Positions 8,079 through 14,922 of a stretch of 54,806 nt of DNA are shown in pieces. Position 1 is the first letter of the stretch; every line of letters starts with the position of its first letter. Made by a program: the position numbers and the translations under genes. The DNA is from Desulfobacteraceae bacterium (GTDB taxonomy: Bacteria; Desulfobacterota; Desulfobacteria; Desulfobacterales; JAABSP01), in the NCBI GenBank assembly GCA_011390345.1, contig JAABSP010000035.1, positions 1 to 54,806 of the forward strand. The letters run 5' to 3'. Below the pieces are notes generated by a model. That model was given only the letters and a program-made list of their open reading frames with translations. It did not search any database and had not been told where the DNA came from.

Positions 8079-9773
8079 CTACTGCTCCTCCGTACATTGC
8101 CGCTCCAATCGAAATTGGGATGCCATTTCCCTATCCCGATCCCGATCCTGGTCCTGGTCCGTGGGGAGATAGATTCGAAAAGTGGCCCCCTTTCCCTTGA
8201 CAGAGTCGGCCGTAAGATTGCCCCCGTGGCTCTTGACGATGCCGTAGACCGAAGAGAGGCCCAGTCCCGTGCCTCTGCCCATGGTCTTTGTGGTGAAGAA
8301 AGGGTCGAAGATCCGGCCCAGGATCTTTGGATCGATCCCGGTTCCGGTATCTTCCACCTCGATGAGGACATGCCGGTTCCCGTCCATCGATTCTGTCATC
8401 ACATTGTTCTTTTCGATCATTCCTTCCCGGCTGGTCACCCGGATATCGCCGCCATCGGCCATGGCATCCGCGGCATTGACAAAGAGGTTGAAGAAGATCT
8501 GCTGCATTTGCGCACGGTCGGCCCGAACCGGGTTGATCCCATCGGCCAGATCCAGCAGGATCGTGATCTCCTTATGGGTCCTGCCGAAGATCTCAGCCGT
8601 CTCCCGGATAATCGAATTGATGCTCAGGGGCCGGATCTCATACCGCCCCTGCCGGGCATATCCGAGCAGTTGGGTGGTGAGGGAGGAGCCCTGCCTGATC
8701 AGCTTTTCGATCTTATCGACCCGGCACATATTGGGATGATTTTCGGGGATATCCAGACGCATCAAGGAGATATGACCCATGATCCCCATCATCAGGTTGT
8801 TGAAATCATGGGCGATCCCACCGGCCAGGGTACCAATGGCCTCCATCCGTTCGGCATGTTTCACCTGGGCTTCCAGTTGCTTCTGCCGGGTGATGTCCCG
8901 GGTCAGCACCAGAACACCCGCGGGCCGGCCCTGGTGATCATCATACCGGGACGCGCTGATGCTCACATCCAGAATCCGGCCATCCTTTGTCTTTCGGCGG
9001 GTCTGAAAATCCCGGCATGGAGTTCCCCCTTCCACCAGATTTCTCAGATGGGATCGGGTCTCTTCCCGTTCTGTCTTCGGGACGAATTCCGGGAGGAAAT
9101 CCTTTCCCAGCAGCTCTTTATGAGACCATCCAAAGGTATGGGTGAATGCAGGGCTTAGATAGACCACTTTCCCTTCCATGTTGTAGATGGTGATCGCGTC
9201 GGCCGAGGAGTGGAGCAGGGAGCGGTAGAGCTGCTCCGAGCGTTTCGATTCCGCATAGAGCTTCCGGTAACGGGCTTCGCTTTCGCTCAACTCCCGGGTC
9301 CGTTCACAGACCTTCTCCTCCAGCAGATCCCGGTGAGCCTTGAGTTCCTCCTCCATCACCTTATGGCGGGTGATGTCGATGATCAGAACCAGAACCCCGA
9401 TGAGAACCCCTGCAGGATTTCGGATGGGCGTTGCAATGTGATCGATATAGATGACCTTCCCGCTTGCCTTCTCCCGCCGGTGCATGGATCTGCCGCTATC
9501 CATGCCCTCATAGACCATCTCCGCGGGGCAGCCCGGGCAGACCGTATCCAGTCCCGCGGCCGCATGGTAGCAGAAATCCCCCACCACATCTTCCCCGTAG
9601 ATCTCTTTGGCCTTCCGGTTGAGGGCAATCACCCGATATTCGAGATCCAGCTCCCAGAGCGCGATGTCCATGACCTCGATGAGATCGGTAAAGACTCTGC
9701 TCAGTTCCGAATTTTCAACTCCCTTCTCAGCGGATGTGCTGCTTGAGATCCAAAAGGGTCTTTTTGTGATCAT
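8079..9773 (-). CDS. PAS-domain sensor histidine kinase
   Basis: A 564-residue soluble kinase. A first PAS domain (about residues 20-140) contains the cysteine pair CPGCPAEM, which could bind a cofactor or respond to redox. A helical linker (EEKVCERTRELSESEARYRK) and a second PAS domain (about 180-310) follow. The dimerisation helix carries the phospho-acceptor histidine in TLAGGIAHDFNNLM. The ATPase domain has the N box FVNAADAM, G1 DTGTGIDP and G2 GRGTGLGLSSVYGIVKSHGG. No transmembrane segment is evident. I chose the ATG at 9773 (MITKRPFW) with AAGGG upstream; the frame stays open to a TTG at 9851. No response regulator adjoins it, so its partner is elsewhere. Confidence 0.9.
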   Translation of the reverse strand: MITKRPFWISSSTSAEKGVENSELSRVFTDLIEVMDIALWELDLEYRVIALNRKAKEIYGEDVVGDFCYHAAAGLDTVCPGCPAEMVYEGMDSGRSMHRREKASGKVIYIDHIATPIRNPAGVLIGVLVLIIDITRHKVMEEELKAHRDLLEEKVCERTRELSESEARYRKLYAESKRSEQLYRSLLHSSADAITIYNMEGKVVYLSPAFTHTFGWSHKELLGKDFLPEFVPKTEREETRSHLRNLVEGGTPCRDFQTRRKTKDGRILDVSISASRYDDHQGRPAGVLVLTRDITRQKQLEAQVKHAERMEAIGTLAGGIAHDFNNLMMGIMGHISLMRLDIPENHPNMCRVDKIEKLIRQGSSLTTQLLGYARQGRYEIRPLSINSIIRETAEIFGRTHKEITILLDLADGINPVRADRAQMQQIFFNLFVNAADAMADGGDIRVTSREGMIEKNNVMTESMDGNRHVLIEVEDTGTGIDPKILGRIFDPFFTTKTMGRGTGLGLSSVYGIVKSHGGNLTADSVKGKGATFRIYLPTDQDQDRDRDREMASQFRLERQCTEEQ

Positions 9774-9896
9774 GGACCGGCCCTTGTTCCGTTGGGGTTG
9801 TGAGAATAAGAGTCCACTATAGCTTTGGAGGTATCCGGATGTCAAGATCAAGATTCTTTTGTCGCAGATGCACAGGCTTTACCGCTTTTTTGGCCA

Positions 9897-10190
9897 TTAT
9901 CGGCCTTTTTTCCGGTAGCCGGACGCGACCCACCAGAAGGCCCAGCCCAGCGCTACCGGAACCAGCCCAAGATAGAGAAATCGGATAGGATCTTCCTCCC
10001 AAGGCCGGAGAAACCAGGCCGAGACCATTGGCCAGATCAGAGAGGCCACCAGCGCCATGCGGATTCCGGGGGAAAGATCTTTTTGGGGGCGGATGCGGCG
10101 GATGGAACGTGCATCCCGGGTCCGCCGGGGCAGATAGAGGATAGCCAGCAGGATCAGCGCGATGATGAGGATTTCTTGAAAGCCGGACAA
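9897..10190 (-). CDS. Small two-helix membrane protein, unknown function
   Basis: A 97-residue protein starting MSGFQEILIIALILLAILYLP. It has one transmembrane helix near residues 6-20, a basic loop (RRTRDARSIRRIRPQK) and two further hydrophobic stretches near 45-60 and 70-88. Its hydrophobic pattern and basic end (GYRKKGR) look like a genuine inner-membrane protein rather than a shadow frame. The ATG lies inside the last 37 bp of the helicase gene, so it is probably translated from the same message. I do not recognise a family. Confidence 0.65.
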   Translation of the reverse strand: MSGFQEILIIALILLAILYLPRRTRDARSIRRIRPQKDLSPGIRMALVASLIWPMVSAWFLRPWEEDPIRFLYLGLVPVALGWAFWWVASGYRKKGR

Positions 10191-12658
10191 GGATCTTCTC
10201 CGTTGATTGTTCTATGATGAAGGTTGATGTTCCGGGACGCATCTCGGTCCCCATTGGATTTCCAGAACTGTGAAAGGGCTGTTTTCAGATCCTTTGGCCC
10301 CAAAACCGCTGCAGGCGTCCATTCCTTTGGCAGCAGATTCCGGTATCGGAAGGAGAAGTACCGGTCGTCGATGAGCAGCACCACGCCCCGATCCATTTCC
10401 GTCCGGATGACCCTTCCCGCGGCCTGCAGCACCCGATTGATCCCGGGAAATTGATACGCGTATGCGTAACCGGCCCCGTATTCCCCTTCAAAGTGCTGCT
10501 TAATCAGCTCCCGTTCCAATGAGATACCCGGGAGTCCCACGCCCACAATCGCCGCACCGGAGAGCCGATCCCCGACAAGATCGATCCCCTCTCCGAAGAC
10601 ACCGCCCATGACGGCAAATCCCGCAAGCGTCCCCTCCCTTTCCCCTGAAACCCTTGCGGTCATAAAATGTTCCATGAACTGCAGCCGCTCTCTCTCTCCC
10701 ATACCCGGGGCCTGAACCAGGATCTTTACATCGTAAACCATCCCGGAAAACCGTTCCAGGGCCTTTTCCATATAGGCATAGGAGGGGAAGAATAGGAGAT
10801 AATTCCCCTTTTTTCCCGATACCAGCGCAGCCAGGCTTTCGACAACCCGGGAAAGCGTCGCGTCCCGGTCTTTGAACCGGGTGGAGATCCGGTTTGCGCA
10901 GAGGACCTTCAGGTGCGATTCCGGAAACGGAGAGGAGAGATACAGTTCATCAGCATCCTCATCCAGGCCCAAAACGGTTTTGAAGTAGGGGGCCGGAGAA
11001 AGGGTGGCCGAAAAGAGGATCGCGGATCGAGATCGGCAGAGTGCGGCTCTCATCTGGGGGGCGGGATCGATGCAGAAAAGGCGGACCGAGAGGTTTTTTT
11101 CCGGGGCCGAATAGAGAAGCGCATAGGTTTCATCAAAGCCCTGCGCCACCCGCAGAAAATCAAGGGCCTCAAAAAAGAGATCGAGCAGGGCCTGGGGAGG
11201 CGGATCGGCTGCAGATGCTGACAGCCGGGGCTCCATTGCCTTTGTGAATGCCGTCAGAAGGGAGAGGAGATCCTCGGGGGGACTGGGACTGTCGGCAATG
11301 AAACAATTCCCGTTCCTGTCCTCTTTCTCTTTTCGATCCAACCCCTTTTTTTCCTGAAGCATCCAGGAATTGATCTTTCCCAGGGTCCGGTACAGGGCAT
11401 CCCTTTTCCCCCGGAGCGATTTCCGTGCAGCCAATACCGAAGCTTTGTCGATTTCTGCGGAGAACATCTCCCGGGACCGGTCCACCAGGTTGTGCGCCTC
11501 GTCGATCAGCAGGCCGTATTTCCCCTTTTCGTCGAAGATCCTGCGCAGATAGGCTTTTGGGTCGAACGCATAGTTGTAGTCGCAGATGATCCCGTCGGCC
11601 CACAGGATCAGCTCCAGTGAGAGTTCAAAGGGGCAGAGGAGGTGTTTTTCCGCAACAGATTCAATGACCTGCCGGGTCAGCCGGGGAAGATCCAGCAGTT
11701 CTGCAAGCCCCGCATCCAGACGGTCGTAGTAGCCGACGGCATAGGGGCAGGAGACAGCATTGCAGGGGCCATCGACGGAAAAGCAGATCCGCGCCTTTGC
11801 TGTCAGGGTGAGCCATCGGAAGCGGAGGCCATTCTCCTCCAGATGGGCTGCGCTCTTTTCCGCGGCCCCTTTACCGGTGGTTCGGGCCGCCAGAAAAAAG
11901 AGCTTATCGATGTGTTCCTCGCCAAGTGCTTTTACTGCGGGAAATATCGCGGCCGCGGTCTTGCCGATGCCGGTGGGCGCGCCGACCATGAGCTGTTTCC
12001 CCTCCCGGATCGTCCGGTAGACCGATACGGCCATCTCCCGCTGTCCGGGCCGGTATCCCGGAAAGGGAAAGGCCAGCTCCCTGATGGATCTGTCACGCTC
12101 GATCTTCCAGTTGACCGCGATCTCGGCCCATCTGCGATATCTTCCGATCACCTCATGGAAGAAATCGGCCAGTGTCTCGATGGGAAAAGATTTTTGAAAG
12201 GATCGGATCTCCCCGGTCTTCAGATGCGCATAGGTCAGTTGAACCCCGATCTCTTCCAGATCGTTGGCAAGTAGATAGAGATAGGCGTAGATCTTCCCCT
12301 GCCCCCAGTGGATCGGGTTTTCCGGGAAGGGATCTGCGGAAAAGTGCGACGGGTCCATCAAGGTGGTCTTGATCTCCTCGACCATCGGAGGATTCTCTGA
12401 TGAAGCCGGGAATAGACCGTCGATGCGGCCCCCGATCTTCAGATCGAACAGTTCCTCTTCTATGGTGTGGGAGACAGAGACTTCGGCCGTATAGTTTTCG
12501 GGCCGTTCATCCTGGATCTTCTGGTGGGCGCGGATCGCGTCGATGGGCCGGGGTCTGGCCGAAAACCCGGAGACGAGATCCCCCTCGCGGAGCATCTGCT
12601 CCGCAAGGGCACGAACGCCGACCGTCAATACCGGTCTATGGCCTGTCTCAACTTTCAT
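10154..12658 (-). CDS. DinG/XPD-type superfamily 2 helicase with N-terminal PD-(D/E)xK nuclease-like domain
   Basis: About 834 residues from the proposed start. The N-terminal domain (about 20-190) carries GGRIDG, VEEIKTT and a GQGKIYAYLY helix: the D, E-x-K and Q..Y pattern of RecB/Cas4-like nucleases. The helicase core has motif I GAPTGIGKTAA, an Fe-S insertion with four cysteines (CFSVDGPCNAVSCPYA, then LLCPFEL), the DEAH box LLIDEAHNLVD, and C-terminal motifs LLFFPSYAYMEKAL, GVFGEGIDL and QAAGRVIR. Such enzymes unwind DNA 5' to 3' in repair or recombination. The start is uncertain: the frame continues to 12931 through a tandem 66-bp repeat, and I place it at the innermost ATG (12658) just before the conserved region. 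No clear ribosome site was seen. A PAS kinase and a small membrane gene follow. Confidence 0.85.
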   Translation of the reverse strand: MKVETGHRPVLTVGVRALAEQMLREGDLVSGFSARPRPIDAIRAHQKIQDERPENYTAEVSVSHTIEEELFDLKIGGRIDGLFPASSENPPMVEEIKTTLMDPSHFSADPFPENPIHWGQGKIYAYLYLLANDLEEIGVQLTYAHLKTGEIRSFQKSFPIETLADFFHEVIGRYRRWAEIAVNWKIERDRSIRELAFPFPGYRPGQREMAVSVYRTIREGKQLMVGAPTGIGKTAAAIFPAVKALGEEHIDKLFFLAARTTGKGAAEKSAAHLEENGLRFRWLTLTAKARICFSVDGPCNAVSCPYAVGYYDRLDAGLAELLDLPRLTRQVIESVAEKHLLCPFELSLELILWADGIICDYNYAFDPKAYLRRIFDEKGKYGLLIDEAHNLVDRSREMFSAEIDKASVLAARKSLRGKRDALYRTLGKINSWMLQEKKGLDRKEKEDRNGNCFIADSPSPPEDLLSLLTAFTKAMEPRLSASAADPPPQALLDLFFEALDFLRVAQGFDETYALLYSAPEKNLSVRLFCIDPAPQMRAALCRSRSAILFSATLSPAPYFKTVLGLDEDADELYLSSPFPESHLKVLCANRISTRFKDRDATLSRVVESLAALVSGKKGNYLLFFPSYAYMEKALERFSGMVYDVKILVQAPGMGERERLQFMEHFMTARVSGEREGTLAGFAVMGGVFGEGIDLVGDRLSGAAIVGVGLPGISLERELIKQHFEGEYGAGYAYAYQFPGINRVLQAAGRVIRTEMDRGVVLLIDDRYFSFRYRNLLPKEWTPAAVLGPKDLKTALSQFWKSNGDRDASRNINLHHRTINGEDPCPAFKKSSSSR

Positions 12659-12777
12659 GGGCGGAGATGATAACCGATTTGGGCCGCTTTGGAAACCCCC
12701 TTTATCGATCCTCTCAACTTTCATGGGCGGAGATGATAACCGATTTGGGCCGCTTTGGAAACCCCCTTTATCGATCC
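12646..12777. repeat. Two perfect tandem copies of a 66-bp unit
   Basis: Copy 1 is 12646-12711 and copy 2 is 12712-12777, identical base for base. Homology to the start of a third copy stops after about a base. The unit is 22 codons, so on the minus strand it extends the helicase frame with repeats of a peptide containing GGFQSGPNRLSSPPMKV. It lies between the helicase and the divergent AbrB-type gene. It is either a recent tandem duplication or part of a dispersed intergenic repeat family. Confidence 0.9.
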
Positions 12778-12867
12778 TGTCAAATGGATGTTCTGCAACC
12801 GTTCCTCTTGGCATATGCTTTCTTGTCGGGTGGAGGAGAAAGTTGTCAAAAGCCTTGCGTTTTGGGA

Positions 12868-12895
12868 TTGTTTTATTTACAAGAGAGGGTAAAAT
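12868..12895 (+). promoter_or_regulatory. Sigma-70-like promoter for the AbrB-type antitoxin gene
   Basis: TTGTTT (12868-12873), a 16-bp spacer and TAAAAT (12890-12895) lie about 22 bp before the ATG at 12918. TTGT and ACAA form a small palindrome across the spacer, a possible site for autoregulation by the AbrB protein. No strong Shine-Dalgarno was seen apart from GGGG 11 nt upstream of the start. Confidence 0.5.
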
Positions 12896-12917
12896 CATCA
12901 ATGGTGGGGACAGAATA

Positions 12918-13304
12918 ATGGAAGAAATCAAAACGACGGTAGGGGATACGGGAGGAATAGACCTCCCGATTGAATATCAGAAGATGCTGGACATAAAACC
13001 GGGTGACGAAGTTATCATGAAGCTGGTTTACGGTGAAATTCGAATCGTGCCTTTGAAACAGGCGGTTGAGAGAGCCCAGAAAATCGTCAGGAAATATATC
13101 CCATCCGGCCGCAGCCTTGCTGAGGAACTGATCGAAGAGAGGCGAGAGGAATCACGTTTTCTGAAGGATGCCTATGATTCGGTTTTTTCCGATGAGTCGG
13201 TCTGCAGGGAACAACTGGACACTGCCAGACTGTTTGAAGGGGGCGAGGTGGATGAGGGGCAGGAAAGATTAAAGGTCTTGAATGAACGAAGCGAGGAAGG
13301 ATGA
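12918..13304 (+). CDS. AbrB/SpoVT-type antitoxin-like DNA-binding protein with extended C-terminus
   Basis: A 128-residue protein. Its first ~50 residues form a swapped-hairpin AbrB domain (TTVGDTGGIDLPIEYQKMLD, then KPGDEVIMKLVYGEIRIVP). A helical segment KYIPSGRSLAEELIEERREE follows, where related antitoxins normally end. The remaining ~45 residues (from SRFLKDAYDS to NERSEEG) are acidic, have no family I recognise and may be an acquired tail. The TGA stop overlaps an ATG (ATGA) that opens an 11-codon reading frame, the expected place for a toxin gene, but that frame stops at once. It is probably an orphan antitoxin or transcription regulator. Confidence 0.8.
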   Translation: MEEIKTTVGDTGGIDLPIEYQKMLDIKPGDEVIMKLVYGEIRIVPLKQAVERAQKIVRKYIPSGRSLAEELIEERREESRFLKDAYDSVFSDESVCREQLDTARLFEGGEVDEGQERLKVLNERSEEG

Positions 13305-13336
13305 AAAAGGCGCAGGCACTTGCTCACTATACATAG
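13301..13336 (+). pseudogene. Start of a truncated partner gene of the AbrB-type antitoxin
   Basis: An ATG overlaps the antitoxin stop by 4 bp and encodes only 11 residues (MKKAQALAHYT) before a TAG. The coupling is typical of an antitoxin-toxin pair, so this looks like the 5' stub of a lost toxin gene. It ends where the oppositely oriented PIN-domain stub ends, which suggests a deletion junction near 13330-13340. The original toxin family cannot be told from 11 residues. Confidence 0.5.
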
Positions 13337-13416
13337 GGGTTTAGAATTTTCAAGTTTTGCGGTTCATCCTGATCGAAGAGATAGACAAGGACATTGGTAT
13401 CAAAAAAGGATTGCAT
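13327..13416 (-). pseudogene. Truncated PIN-domain (VapC-type) toxin stub
   Basis: The ATG at 13416 overlaps the antitoxin TGA by one base (TGATG). The 29-residue product starts MQSFFDTNVLVYLFDQDEP, the N-terminal beta-strand and first catalytic aspartate (FDTNVL) of PIN-domain RNases. It then ends at a TAG after NLKILNPYV. A complete VapC is about 130 residues, so more than three quarters, including the other catalytic acids, is missing. It should be inactive. Confidence 0.85.
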
Positions 13417-13649
13417 CAGCGCCTTTCATGCAGTTCATCCCGCTGCCATTTTACATTCCCGCGCCTGGATCGGGAAGCCTTTGATATCTGTATGATTTCA
13501 CGCACCGCAATCGCCTGTTCGTTCCGAAGTTCTGCATATGATTCCAGATATGTTTTCAGCAGGGCATTGACCGACGTCCCTTCTGCAAGGGCACGCATCC
13601 TGGCTTTTTTCAGGGACTCATCATCGACTGTGATGGTTAGATTCGCCAT
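13416..13649 (-). CDS. Ribbon-helix-helix antitoxin (VapB-type)
   Basis: A 77-residue protein. MANLTITVDDESLKKARMRA is a ribbon-helix-helix DNA-binding start, followed by a helix (LAEGTSVNALLKTYLESYAE) and a basic C-terminal tail (SRSRRGNVKW) expected to wrap the toxin. It belongs to the truncated PIN toxin immediately downstream, with TGATG coupling. It still has a good promoter 40 bp upstream, so it may be expressed without its toxin. Orphan antitoxins can act as anti-addiction factors against related modules; that role is inference. Confidence 0.85.
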   Translation of the reverse strand: MANLTITVDDESLKKARMRALAEGTSVNALLKTYLESYAELRNEQAIAVREIIQISKASRSRRGNVKWQRDELHERR

Positions 13650-13688
13650 TGATTAGATCTCCTTGGTGAATTTGTACAACTCGGTTTC

Positions 13689-13716
13689 AGTGTAGCACGA
13701 TAATAATACTCGTCAA
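13689..13716 (-). promoter_or_regulatory. Sigma-70-like promoter for the VapB-type antitoxin
   Basis: On the minus strand TTGACG (13716-13711), a 16-bp spacer and TACACT (13694-13689) lie about 40 bp upstream of the antitoxin ATG at 13649. Confidence 0.55.
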
Positions 13717-13848
13717 GTCCGATTTGCGGCGGGGGTCATGGGCCGAGCTGGAGCCGCTTCCAAAATCATTGCAAGCCGAGAGAATATAGTTTACTTTTAG
13801 ACTCAGTAAGGATGTTCCATCATCGCTGAACAGAAAAGAATCGTAAAT

Positions 13849-14461
13849 ATGGATATCTCCAACCCTTTTGAAGAACTCCCGGTCCTGGGGGACCGATCTC
13901 CGGAAGAGGCGGCCCGGATTCTGCGGGATATGGGCGATGCGGAAACGGCAGCGGCATTGACTTCGACAGGGGAGTCGGCAGAGGGCCGCCATAATTGGGT
14001 TTCCGATTTTTATCGGGCTGAATGTCGGCTCGGAAGGGGTGGCCTTCAAATGCTTCACGGTCAATGTGAAGAACGAAGATGATGAAGCCTTCCTCGATTT
14101 TTTGAATTCCGATGTCTTCAAGGCCGGGATGAAGCTGGCCAAGACGGCCCAACCGGCTATCGCGCAGATGTCCGGTATGGCGGTCGGATTGACAAAGTCC
14201 CTGGCCTCCCGCAATAAGAATGTACCGGTTCAGGATTTCTATATGGGCCTCGATTTCACCAATATCCCCACCCGCGCACGGCTGGCGGAGGGGGCATATA
14301 TCGCGGTGCAGATTCCGGAGATGATGGAGACCATGTGGGACTGGGCCGACTGGGTCTATCATCCGGGAACCGGGCAGATTGTGAGGGGGGATGACAAACG
14401 GACGTTGATTCCGTACAATTATCTGGTGTTCAGCGTGAGCCGTTATGACGATAAATCATAA
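13849..14461 (+). pseudogene. Frameshifted or internally deleted gene of unknown family in front of hicBA-CHAT
   Basis: Two frames join into one plausible product. Frame 1 from the ATG at 13849 gives MDISNPFEELPVLGDRSPEE and a helical stretch (AARILRDMGDAETAAAL). From about 13965 the sensible protein continues one base over: RAAIIGFPIFIGLNVGSEG, then VKNEDDEAFLDFL and on to LIPYNYLVFSVSRYDDKS at 14461. No start codon suits the second part alone except an internal ATG at 14039, which would omit the conserved-looking GFPIFIGLN. So this is a frameshift, probably with loss of an internal segment. I do not recognise the family. HicB follows 14 bp later, so it belonged to the same transcription unit. 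Confidence 0.6.
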
Positions 14462-14475
14462 AGGGGGCAAAGGCA

Positions 14476-14724
14476 ATGCGGTATGGCATCTTGTTTGAAA
14501 TGATCACAGAAGCGGGTTTTCCGGAGGGGTATTATTACGCCCATGTGCCGACATTGGGGTTGACGACACACGGATTGGGGATCGAGGGCGCACGGGCAGC
14601 GGCCGAGGATTTGATCCGGCTGTGGATCGCGGAGAAAATCGAAAACAATGAGGCTGTTCCTTCCCCTTCTGAAATGTTTTTCTCCACCATTGAGATCGAA
14701 GACGATGCCTTACAAACCGCGTGA
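14476..14724 (+). CDS. hicB: HicB-type antitoxin
   Basis: An 82-residue protein with the partial RNase H fold of HicB: MRYGILFEMITEAGFPEGYY, a strand-turn AHVPTLGLTTHG, then a helix IEGARAAAEDLIRLWIAEK. It lacks an obvious C-terminal DNA-binding domain, like short HicB forms. AAGGGGG precedes the ATG by about 8 nt. It overlaps hicA by 20 bp. HicB neutralises the HicA mRNA interferase and often represses its own operon. Antitoxin-first order occurs in many HicBA loci. Confidence 0.85.
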   Translation: MRYGILFEMITEAGFPEGYYYAHVPTLGLTTHGLGIEGARAAAEDLIRLWIAEKIENNEAVPSPSEMFFSTIEIEDDALQTA

Positions 14725-14911
14725 GGTTCTGTCGAAATTGCAGCGAGCTGGCTTTGCGGTCAAACGGCAATCCGGTTCTCATGTGGTTTTGCGTCATCCG
14801 GACGGCAGGCAGACCTATGTTTCGATGCATACGAAGGATATGCCGGAAGGAACATTAAGAACCGTTCTCAAACAGGCAGAATTGACCTTCGAAGAATTCA
14901 AGGGATTGTAA
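14705..14911 (+). CDS. hicA: HicA-type mRNA interferase toxin
   Basis: A 68-residue double-stranded-RNA-binding-fold toxin. PREVLSKLQRAGFAVKRQSG is followed by the catalytic histidine in SHVVLRHPDGR, and by TYVSMHTKDMPEGTLRTVLK. Length and motif match active HicA (G-S-H-x-x-L/F), so the toxin appears intact. The start at 14705 lies inside hicB. It cleaves mRNA when free of HicB. A gene with a strong AAGGAGG site starts 12 bp downstream and encodes the CHAT-STAND protein. Confidence 0.88.
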   Translation: MPYKPREVLSKLQRAGFAVKRQSGSHVVLRHPDGRQTYVSMHTKDMPEGTLRTVLKQAELTFEEFKGL

Positions 14912-14922
14912 AGGAGGCGCCC

